Assembly (NCBI GenBank): GCA_944367045.1
Contig: CALVWI010000016.1
Span: forward strand, 1 to 37,158
Source: an uncultured Clostridia bacterium
GTDB lineage: Bacteria > Bacillota > Clostridia > Christensenellales > Borkfalkiaceae
Length of the DNA: 37,158 bases
Reading direction: 5' to 3'
Shown here: positions 16,862 through 22,465 of the stretch, in pieces
How positions within the stretch are numbered: position 1 is the first letter of the stretch
Layout of the letters: every line of letters starts with the position of its first letter
Notes under the pieces: model-generated
What the model saw: only the letters and a program-made list of their open reading frames with translations
Told to the model about the DNA's origin: nothing
The model's database searches: none
Made by a program: the position numbers and the translations under genes

Positions 16862-17278
16862 ATGGTAATCGACGTTCGGAAATGCAATGCGGAACGGAAG
16901 TACACGGGCGAGCTCCACTTCGAGTTCGCGGGCGATGAGAACCTCATCGATATCCCGTTCGTCTCCTTTTCCTCGCCCGTCCATGCCGACCTGCGCTTCG
17001 ACATCCTCGAGGACGACAGCGTCAGCGTCGCGGGAGAGCTCTCCTTCTCCTTGAAGGGCGCGTGCTCGCGCTGCCTCAAAGAGACCGAGAACAGCATCTC
17101 CTACGAGGCGGAGGCGCTCTTTGTCCCCCAAGGCAAGAAGGCGGGAGACGAGGACTACACCTACCGGAACGGCATCGTCGACTTAGATGAATTTTTGCGC
17201 GATACGGTGCTGTTTGCGCTGCCTTCGGCGCTCCATTGTCCGGAGGGCTGCTCGGCGCCCGAGTACAACGAAGAGTAA
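16862..17278 (+). CDS. YceD-family (DUF177) protein upstream of L32
   Basis: A 138-residue DUF177/YceD protein. This family is encoded directly before rpmF in very many bacteria and is implicated in large-subunit rRNA biogenesis (plant and E. coli work). Its exact action in Bacillota is not settled. Seen: a central CSRCLKETE motif (a typical CxxCL) and a C-terminal LHCPEGC remnant of the usual Cys cluster. ATG 16862 has no Shine-Dalgarno site and lies just past the promoter, so initiation is probably leaderless. The 21-bp gap to rpmF indicates one transcript. Confidence 0.85.
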   Translation: MVIDVRKCNAERKYTGELHFEFAGDENLIDIPFVSFSSPVHADLRFDILEDDSVSVAGELSFSLKGACSRCLKETENSISYEAEALFVPQGKKAGDEDYTYRNGIVDLDEFLRDTVLFALPSALHCPEGCSAPEYNEE

Positions 17279-17299
17279 ATTAGGAAGAGAGGTGATATT

Positions 17300-17488
17300 A
17301 TGGCAGTCCCCAAGGGAAAACAGTCCAAGAGCAGAACCAACAAGCGTTTTGCTAACTATAAGGCTACGGCTCCGACGCTTGTCGAGTGCCCGCACTGCCA
17401 CGAGCTGAAGGTTGCGCACCGCGTCTGCAAGAACTGCGGCTACTACGACGGCAAGGAAGTCGTTGCGCAGAAGCAAGCTCAGGACTAA
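17300..17488 (+). CDS. rpmF: 50S ribosomal protein L32
   Basis: A 62-residue ribosomal protein with the typical N-terminus MAVPKGKQSKSRTNKR and a zinc ribbon of four Cys (C30, C33, C43, C46: CPHC and CKNC). This is the zinc-binding form of L32. Some bacteria also carry a Cys-free paralogue for zinc starvation, but none is in this window. The start has an AAGAGAGGTG ribosome site. It is cotranscribed with the upstream YceD gene and closed by a clear terminator. Confidence 0.97.
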   Translation: MAVPKGKQSKSRTNKRFANYKATAPTLVECPHCHELKVAHRVCKNCGYYDGKEVVAQKQAQD

Positions 17489-17503
17489 CCAAACACGATA
17501 AAG

Positions 17504-17535
17504 AGCGGACTTGAATGTAAAGTCCGCTTTTTGTC
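17504..17535 (+). terminator. Rho-independent terminator after rpmF
   Basis: Perfect 9-bp stem AGCGGACTT (17504-17512) with AAGTCCGCT (17520-17528), 7-nt loop, then TTTTGTCTTTT. Confidence 0.92.
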
Positions 17536-17587
17536 TTTTCGGGAAAAATCGCGCCACTTCGGCGCAAAATACGATAAGGGATATTTT

Positions 17588-18235
17588 ATGGACAAGACAG
17601 CATTCTACGATCTTTCTTACGGCGTGTATCTTTGCACGAGCTGGGACGAGGGCAAGCCCGTCGGCTGCGTCGCCAACAGCGCCATGCAAATTACGTCGCA
17701 GCCCGCGACCATCGCCGTTTCCATCAACAAGAACAACTACACCCACAAGGCCATTTCGGAGAGCGGCCACTTTGCGCTCACCGTCCTCGGCGAGAACGTC
17801 GACCCGCTCCTCATCGGCACCTTCGGCTTCCGCACCTCGAAGGAATTCGACAAGTTCGCCTCCACCCCTTATTCGGTGCGCGGCAAGCTGCCCGTGCCCG
17901 ACGGCGGCATTGCGTGGTTCTCGTGCAAGGTCATCTCCACGATGGACACCTCCACCCACACCGTCTTTCTGGGCGAGGTCATCGACGCGGGAAAACTTCA
18001 AAAGGACGCGCCCATGACGTACGCCTACTACCACAAGGTGCTGAAGGGCAAGACCGCCAAGAACGCGCCCACCTATCAGGAAGAGGCGCCCGCTCCCGCC
18101 GAAAAGTCCGCAGAAAAGTGGGTATGCACGGTGTGCGGGTATGTCTACGACGGCGAGACGCCCTTTGAGGAGCTCCCCGCCGATTGGACCTGCCCCCGCT
18201 GCGGCGTCGGCAAAGAGATGTTCAAAAAGCAGTGA
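17588..18235 (+). CDS. Flavin reductase-rubredoxin fusion (high-molecular-weight rubredoxin type)
   Basis: A 215-residue redox protein. Residues 1 to about 160 form a flavin reductase-like FMN-binding split barrel ([39 protein letters not shown]). A short Ala/Pro/Glu linker follows, then a C-terminal rubredoxin with two iron-binding CxxCG knuckles ([12 protein letters not shown] and [13 protein letters not shown]). The domain order matches Hrb of Moorella, an NADH-dependent reductase that passes electrons to flavodiiron proteins for O2/NO detoxification. That role here is inference, as no flavodiiron gene is nearby. The rubredoxin is shortened in the loop between knuckles. ATG 17588 has AAGGGAT upstream and is preferred over an in-frame ATG at 17531 inside the rpmF terminator region. 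Confidence 0.88.
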   Translation: MDKTAFYDLSYGVYLCTSWDEGKPVGCVANSAMQITSQPATIAVSINKNNYTHKAISESGHFALTVLGENVDPLLIGTFGFRTSKEFDKFASTPYSVRGKLPVPDGGIAWFSCKVISTMDTSTHTVFLGEVIDAGKLQKDAPMTYAYYHKVLKGKTAKNAPTYQEEAPAPAEKSAEKWVCTVCGYVYDGETPFEELPADWTCPRCGVGKEMFKKQ

Positions 18236-18240
18236 ATTTC

Positions 18241-18269
18241 CGCTCCCCCCAAGGGGAGCGATTTTTTTT
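18241..18269 (+). terminator. Rho-independent terminator after the rubredoxin gene
   Basis: CGCTCCCC (18241-18248) pairs with GGGGAGCG (18253-18260), loop CCAA, followed by ATTTTTTTT. Confidence 0.92.
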
Positions 18270-18280
18270 GCCCGAAACGC

Positions 18281-18309
18281 TTGACAAATACGGGGAGGGG
18301 GTATATAAT
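18281..18309 (+). promoter_or_regulatory. Sigma-A promoter of csoR
   Basis: Perfect consensus TTGACA (18281-18286) and TATAAT (18304-18309) with a 17-bp spacer. It is a strong promoter, as expected for one held off by a repressor. Confidence 0.85.
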
Positions 18310-18313
18310 GGGC

Positions 18314-18330
18314 ATACCCGTAGGGGGTAT
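18314..18330 (+). promoter_or_regulatory. CsoR operator (copper-responsive)
   Basis: ATACCCGTAGGGGGTAT, with arms ATACCC and GGGTAT, lies 4 bp after the -10 box and over the expected transcription start. It closely resembles the TACCC-TACGGGGGTA operator of B. subtilis copZA. CsoR encoded directly downstream should bind here and release on Cu(I). Confidence 0.85.
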
Positions 18331-18355
18331 CAAGATCACAGGATGGAGAAAACAC

Positions 18356-18658
18356 ATGGAAGAGTGCTGCTGCAATTCGGAAGAGAGAAAGACTGTCAGA
18401 AGCGAAGAGGACAAGAAGGCCATCACGTCGCGGCTCAACCGCATCATCGGCCAGCTGCAGGGCGTGGGGCGCATGGTGGAGGAGGACCGCTACTGCGACG
18501 ACATCCTCGTGCAGCTCTCGGCGGCGGATAAGGCCGTGAAGAGCCTTGCGGCGTTCGTCCTCGACAATCACGTCCACACCTGTCTCATCCGCGACATCCG
18601 CGAGGGCAAGGTGGAAGTCGTGGATGAGCTCGTTTCACTTTTTAAGAAATTTACTTGA
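18356..18658 (+). CDS. csoR: Copper-sensing transcriptional repressor CsoR
   Basis: A 100-residue all-helical repressor of the CsoR/RcnR family. The Cu(I) ligands of CsoR proteins are present in order: Cys47 (RYCDD), His72 and Cys76 (NHVHTC). The N-terminus carries an extra CCC run (residues 4-6), seen in other clostridial members. ATG 18356 is preceded by GGATGGAG. The frame is open upstream, but that part covers the promoter and operator. It autoregulates through the operator at 18314-18330 and very likely controls copA downstream. Confidence 0.93.
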   Translation: MEECCCNSEERKTVRSEEDKKAITSRLNRIIGQLQGVGRMVEEDRYCDDILVQLSAADKAVKSLAAFVLDNHVHTCLIRDIREGKVEVVDELVSLFKKFT

Positions 18659-18660
18659 GT

Positions 18661-18698
18661 TCACGAACTTCTTTTGCTTCGCAAAACAAGTTCCGTGA
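18661..18698 (+). terminator. Long imperfect hairpin after csoR (hairpin type H)
   Basis: TCACG pairs with CGTGA, AACTT with AAGTT and TTTTGC with GCAAAA, with a bulged C on the 3' side, a C/C mismatch and a TTC loop. The architecture is the same as at 16499-16539. It may terminate or attenuate csoR transcription, although no U-run follows. Confidence 0.5.
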
Positions 18699-18763
18699 GG
18701 GTCGAGCTATCGACATCTCCCCACGTTATCGCCCGCGCACTTGTCTGTTCTCAAAGACAACAA
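18699..18763 (+). other. Hairpin-rich spacer before repeat copy C
   Basis: No gene is seen. Small hairpins occur at 18701-18714 (GTCGA/TCGAC) and 18741-18760 (TTGTCT/AGACAA). No separate promoter for copA is visible, so copA probably depends on csoR read-through. Confidence 0.5.
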
Positions 18764-18831
18764 GCCGCGTGAGCGGCAAATTGGGGCCTTCAGCGGAGGG
18801 GAACCCTCCTCGAAGCAGTATTTGGGAAGCA
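18764..18831 (+). repeat. 68-nt structured intergenic repeat, copy C
   Basis: Hairpin 1 (18764-18777) has stem GCCGC/GCGGC with a GTGA loop. AAATTGGGG follows. Hairpin 2 has an outer stem CTTC/GAAG (18788-18791 with 18812-18815), an inner stem GGAGGG/CCCTCC (18795-18800 with 18804-18809) and a GAA loop. It ends in TATTTGGGAAGCA. Stem bases differ from copy A while pairing is kept. The copy lies in the csoR-copA leader. Confidence 0.8.
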
Positions 18832-18878
18832 GTAATAAACGGCAGCTTATCTTGCGGCGGCAATCAAAAGGAGCAACT

Positions 18879-21284
18879 ATGAAAAAGAAGTATTCGGTGA
18901 CGGGCATGACGTGCGCGGCGTGCTCGTCGGGCATCGAACGTACGGTGTCCAAACTCAAGGGCGTGGAGGCGTGCTCGGTCTCCCTCATGGGGGAGAGCAT
19001 GGACGTCACCTTCGACGACAGCAAGTGTTCGGACGGCGACATCCGCGCGGCGGTCACCTCGCTCGGCTACGGCGCGTACGACTACGGCAAGGCCCCCGTG
19101 AAGAAGAAAAAGGGCCTCACCTTAAAACTCAGGTTTTGGATCTCCCTCGTGCTGCTCATTCCCGAGATGTACCTCGCGATGGGCCACATGGTGCACCTCC
19201 CCGTGCCCGAGGGCTGGCTCAACTACGGCCTGCAGATCGCCCTCACGCTCGCGGTGCTCATCATCAACTACCGCTTCTTCACGAGCGGCGTCATGGCGGC
19301 CGTCAAACTCGTGCCCAATATGGACACCCTCGTGACGCTCGGCGCGGCGGCGTCCTTTCTATACAGTCTCGTCGTCGCCATCGTCTCCCCGGGCGGGCAC
19401 CTCTTCTTTGAGTCCGCGGCGATGATCGTCACGCTCGTCACGCTCGGCAAGTGGCTCGAGGACCGCAGCAAGGCAAGAACGGGCAGGGAAGTGGAGAAGC
19501 TTCTCTTCCTCGCGCCCGACACCGTCACCGTCTTGAAGGACGGCAAGGAGACGCGCGTTCCCATCGGGGAAGTTAAGACGGGCGACCTCGTCGTCGTCAA
19601 GCAGGGCGGCTCCGTCGCCGTGGACGGCACCATCGTCGAGGGGCATGCCTTCGTCGACCAGGCGGCCATCACGGGCGAGAGTTTGCCCGTCGAACTCACC
19701 GAGGGAAATAGAGCGGTGAGCGCTTCCCTCGTCACGAGCGGCTATCTCGTCATCAAGGCCGAACAGGTGGGCGAAGATACGCTGCTTTCGGGCGTCATCC
19801 GCATGGTGCGCGAGGCGGGCGCGTCCAAGGCGCCCATTCAGAAGCTCGCCGACAAAGTCGCGGCGGTGTTCGTGCCCGTCGTCGTCACCCTCGCCCTCAT
19901 CACCTTCGCGGTGTGGCTCATTGTCACGCACGACGTGGGCGAGGCCGTCAACTTCGGCGTGAGCGTGCTCGTCATCTCCTGCCCCTGCGCCCTCGGCCTT
20001 GCGACGCCCGTCGCCATCATGGCTGCAACGGGAAGGGGCGCGTCGATGGGTGTCCTCTATAAGAACGCCGAGGCCTTGCAGCGCGCCGCAGACGTCAAGA
20101 CCGTGCTGCTCGACAAGACGGCGACCCTCACCGAGGGCAAGCCGAAGGTCGTCGCCTATGAAGGTTCGGAGGAAATGAAGCGCATCGCCTATGCGCTCGA
20201 AGTCAAGCTCGATCACCCGCTCTCCCGCTGCATTGCGGAGTACTGCGGCGAGGGGGAGAACGCCGAGAACGTCGAATACCTCACCGGCCTCGGCGCGCAC
20301 GGATATGTGGGCGGCAAGGAGTACTTCCTCGGCAACGACCGCCTCGTCAAGGACAAGGGCTTTGACAAATGGCAGGAGAAGTTCGAGGCGCTCTCGAAGG
20401 AGGGTCGCACGGTGCTCTTTCTTGCGGACAGCGAGAAGATCCTCGCCCTGTTTGCCCTTGCCGATACCCTGAAGGAGGGGAGCAGGGAGGCCGTCGAAGA
20501 GCTCAAGCAGCTCGGCTGCACGGTGCGTATGCTCACGGGCGACAATGCCGCCGTCGCGAAACACATCGCGGAGGAGGCGGGCATCGACCCCGCGGACGTG
20601 TATGCGCAGGTGCTGCCCGAGGATAAGCTCAAGGCGGTGGAGAGCTGCCGCAAGGAGAACGCGGCGCTTCCAAAGCGCGCCAAGAAGGGCGTTGCGATGG
20701 TGGGCGACGGCATCAACGATTCGCCTGCATTGAAGGCGGCGGACGTCGGCTTTGCGATGGGCGGCGGCACGGACATCGCCATCGAGAGTGCGGACGTCGT
20801 GCTCGTCGGAAGCGATCTTCGGGCGGCGGTCAAGGCGCTGTCCCTCTCGCGCAAGACCATGCGCATCGTCAAGGAGAACCTCTTTTGGGCGTTCTTCTAC
20901 AACTGCATCGGAATTCCGCTTGCGGCGGGCGTGTTCGCCTTTGCGGGCGTGACGCTCAACCCCATGATCGCCTCGGCGGCGATGAGCCTCTCGTCGCTGT
21001 TCGTCGTCACCAATGCGCTGCGCCTCGTGCGCTTTAAGAAAAAAACGGGCACAAAGCCCGATCAAGGAGAAAACAATATGACCAAGAAATTTAAGGTGGA
21101 AGGCATGATGTGCCAGCACTGCGTCGCACACGTCAAGACGGCGCTCGAGGGCGTCGAGGGCGTCGAAAAGGCGGATGTGAACCTCAAGAAGAAGTCCGCC
21201 GTCGTCACGCTCGCAAAGGACGTGCCTGCAGAGACCCTCATCGCCGCCGTCACCGAAGCGGGTTATACTGCCAAAGAAGCGTAA
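18879..21284 (+). CDS. copA: Copper-exporting P1B-type ATPase with C-terminal CopZ-like domain
   Basis: An 801-residue membrane ATPase pumping Cu(I) out of the cytosol. In order: an N-terminal heavy-metal domain (GMTCAAC, C12/C15), transmembrane helices from about 85, actuator TGES, the copper-channel CPC at 368-370, the phosphorylation motif (Asp412), a KLDHPL nucleotide-domain HP motif, TGDN and GDGINDSP (about 609), a last helix pair, then a second heavy-metal domain (GMMCQHC, C745/C748). The phosphorylation motif reads DKTATLT instead of DKTGTLT (A415). ATG 18879 follows AAAAGGAG. The C-terminal 68 residues match a free CopZ chaperone and retain their own start signals. Control should come through CsoR upstream. 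Confidence 0.93.
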   Translation: MKKKYSVTGMTCAACSSGIERTVSKLKGVEACSVSLMGESMDVTFDDSKCSDGDIRAAVTSLGYGAYDYGKAPVKKKKGLTLKLRFWISLVLLIPEMYLAMGHMVHLPVPEGWLNYGLQIALTLAVLIINYRFFTSGVMAAVKLVPNMDTLVTLGAAASFLYSLVVAIVSPGGHLFFESAAMIVTLVTLGKWLEDRSKARTGREVEKLLFLAPDTVTVLKDGKETRVPIGEVKTGDLVVVKQGGSVAVDGTIVEGHAFVDQAAITGESLPVELTEGNRAVSASLVTSGYLVIKAEQVGEDTLLSGVIRMVREAGASKAPIQKLADKVAAVFVPVVVTLALITFAVWLIVTHDVGEAVNFGVSVLVISCPCALGLATPVAIMAATGRGASMGVLYKNAEALQRAADVKTVLLDKTATLTEGKPKVVAYEGSEEMKRIAYALEVKLDHPLSRCIAEYCGEGENAENVEYLTGLGAHGYVGGKEYFLGNDRLVKDKGFDKWQEKFEALSKEGRTVLFLADSEKILALFALADTLKEGSREAVEELKQLGCTVRMLTGDNAAVAKHIAEEAGIDPADVYAQVLPEDKLKAVESCRKENAALPKRAKKGVAMVGDGINDSPALKAADVGFAMGGGTDIAIESADVVLVGSDLRAAVKALSLSRKTMRIVKENLFWAFFYNCIGIPLAAGVFAFAGVTLNPMIASAAMSLSSLFVVTNALRLVRFKKKTGTKPDQGENNMTKKFKVEGMMCQHCVAHVKTALEGVEGVEKADVNLKKKSAVVTLAKDVPAETLIAAVTEAGYTAKEA
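21078..21284 (+). CDS. Possible independently translated copper chaperone CopZ (internal start within copA)
   Basis: Inside the 3' end of copA and in the same frame, AAGGAG sits seven bases before an ATG at 21078. From there 68 residues (MTKKFKVEGMMCQHCVAHV... to the shared stop) give a complete CopZ-sized heavy-metal domain with the MxCxxC copper site. Free CopZ proteins are normally 68-69 residues. The linker before it (KTGTKPDQGENN) looks like read-through of a former intergenic ribosome site. Both the fused CopA and a free CopZ could therefore be made. Whether the internal start is used is unproven. An alternative is a simple fusion with a relic site. Confidence 0.5.
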   Translation: MTKKFKVEGMMCQHCVAHVKTALEGVEGVEKADVNLKKKSAVVTLAKDVPAETLIAAVTEAGYTAKEA

Positions 21285-21297
21285 AACTCCACAGACC

Positions 21298-21378
21298 ATG
21301 AAAAAGGGCCCCCAATGCAGGGACCCTTTTCCAATGTTATGAAAAAGGGCCCCCGAAACTCGGAGACCCTTTTCCAAT
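21298..21378. terminator. Two tandem near-identical terminator hairpins
   Basis: Unit 1 (21298-21335) and unit 2 (21339-21378) share ATGAAAAAGGGCCCCC and GACCCTTTTCCAAT. They differ only in the loop side, where the inner pairing is CCC/GGG in one and CCGA/TCGG in the other. AAAAGGG pairs with CCCTTTT in each, so they can work on both strands. They end copA transcription. Confidence 0.75.
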
Positions 21379-21388
21379 AATATCACAA

Positions 21389-21564
21389 AAGGAGGTTCGT
21401 ATAAGCAATAGAGTAATAGGGAGTTGAGACCTGACTTCCCGAAAAGATTTGCTCTGCAAAGATTTTCGGGAAAGAGGAGCAGCAGGCCGAGAGGGGCGCG
21501 GCGTTCGGGTCTCCCGAATGCCCGCAGGGCGGGCCTTGCTGCGACGAAGGAGGTTCGTATAAGC
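21389..21564. repeat. 18-bp direct repeats flanking a structured 140-bp insert
   Basis: AAGGAGGTTCGTATAAGC occurs at 21389-21406 and 21547-21564. Between them lie a hairpin at 21436-21472 (TTCCCGAAAA/TTTTCGGGAA plus TTTGC/GCAAA with a GA/GA internal loop) and a branched fold closed by 21479-21488 with 21532-21542, containing the 9-bp hairpin 21501-21521. No coding gene is seen. The repeat looks like a ribosome site (AAGGAGG) with a short tail but is not followed by a convincing gene. Confidence 0.7.
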
Positions 21565-21605
21565 GAAGCTATGTGTGGGCTCTCACCGAAGCCCGATCGC
21601 CGGCA

Positions 21606-21878
21606 TTACAGCGTCGCCAAAAAGATGGCGAGGGCGGCTTGCCAGGCAAGGCCTAAGAGGTTGACGACCCAAAAGTACCAATGTTTGGTCTTGTGGCGGA
21701 AGAGGAGCATCCCCAAGATGCCGCCGACAGCACCGCCGAGAAAGGAAAAACCCAATAGCACTTTCTCGGGGATGCGCCAGGCATTCCGTTTTGCCTTCGC
21801 CTTGTCGGCGCCGTATAGGATGAACGTGACGACGCTGATCACTGCATAGGCGATGAGGACATAGACGGCTGTTTGCAT
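21606..21878 (-). CDS. DUF1294 small membrane protein
   Basis: A 90-residue protein with hydrophobic segments at about 3-22, 42-62 and 68-88, separated by basic stretches (DKAKAKRNAWRIPE, RHKTKHWYF). The YGADKAKAKRNAWRIPE-LGGAVGG-RHKTKHW pattern is characteristic of DUF1294, whose function is unknown. The ATG at 21878 lies six bases after its -10 box with no ribosome site, pointing to a leaderless mRNA. It is divergent from the ArsR-family gene. Confidence 0.85.
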   Translation of the reverse strand: MQTAVYVLIAYAVISVVTFILYGADKAKAKRNAWRIPEKVLLGFSFLGGAVGGILGMLLFRHKTKHWYFWVVNLLGLAWQAALAIFLATL

Positions 21879-21884
21879 ATTTCT

Positions 21885-21913
21885 ATTTTACACCCTTTTT
21901 ACAAGTTCGTCAA
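21885..21913 (-). promoter_or_regulatory. Sigma-A promoter of the DUF1294 gene, leaderless
   Basis: Minus strand: TTGACG (21913-21908), 17-bp spacer, TAAAAT (21890-21885). The start codon begins at 21878, leaving no room for an untranslated leader. Confidence 0.72.
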
Positions 21914-22039
21914 GGGGGACAGGCAAAATTTTCACAAAAGAGGGGCAAAGAGGGCGTATTTTCGACAGAGAAGCCCCGTTTTGTCATGTGTGCAGGTGTT
22001 ATCATGAGAGCGCAAAGACTTTTTATAAGGGGGGCAACT

Positions 22040-22375
22040 ATGCAGACGCTGCTTTTAGACCGCCGCACGAGCGGCATCGTGGAAGGGGGCGTGCCCAAGG
22101 GCGAGACGCTCTACGGCCTCGTGCGCTTCTTTTCCGTCTTTTCGGACGCGACCCGCCTTCGCATCCTCTCCGCACTCGCCATCTCCGAGATGTGCGTCAC
22201 CGACCTCGCGCGCGTCCTCTCGCTCAATCAGACGACCGTCTCCCATCAGCTCCGCTATCTCAAGGACAGCGGGCTCGTGAAGTGCGAGCGGCACGGGAAG
22301 ATCATCTTCTATGCGCTCTTGGACCCCATCGTCAACGATATCCTCTTAAAGGGCGTGGAATTTTTGGGCTATTAG
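22040..22375 (+). CDS. ArsR/SmtB-family transcriptional regulator
   Basis: A 111-residue winged-helix regulator. The helix-turn-helix region reads SDATRLRILSALAISEMCVTDLARVLSLNQTTVSHQLRYLK (given in part), followed by the wing SGLVKCERHGKIIFYAL. The classic arsenic/cadmium site ELCVCDL is not present. Only one Cys (EMCVTDL) occupies that helix, so its ligand is unknown and may not be a metal. The start at 22040 has an AAGGGGGG site. An in-frame upstream ATG at 21986 lacks one. It is divergent from the DUF1294 gene, and the adjacent copper genes already have CsoR. A target cannot be named. Confidence 0.85.
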   Translation: MQTLLLDRRTSGIVEGGVPKGETLYGLVRFFSVFSDATRLRILSALAISEMCVTDLARVLSLNQTTVSHQLRYLKDSGLVKCERHGKIIFYALLDPIVNDILLKGVEFLGY

Positions 22376-22428
22376 GGGCGGGAAGGGGCTGTCCTCGCCC
22401 GAAATTTCAGGAAAAATGCCGTAACCCC

Positions 22429-22457
22429 TTGAAAAAAAGGCGGTGAGCGTGTATAAT
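22429..22457 (+). promoter_or_regulatory. Sigma-A promoter of the uvrC-hprK-mutS2 operon, leaderless
   Basis: TTGAAA (22429-22434), 17-bp spacer, perfect TATAAT (22452-22457). The uvrC ATG starts at 22466, eight bases later, with no Shine-Dalgarno sequence. Confidence 0.78.
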
Positions 22458-22465
22458 AGACTTGG

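Noticed and set aside
21078..21284. copZ as a fully separate gene
   Set aside because: No stop codon separates it from copA. It is reported instead as a possible internal start.
22040..22375. Arsenic- or cadmium-sensing ArsR next to the copper genes
   Set aside because: The ELCVCDL metal site is absent (one Cys only) and the copper operon already has CsoR.
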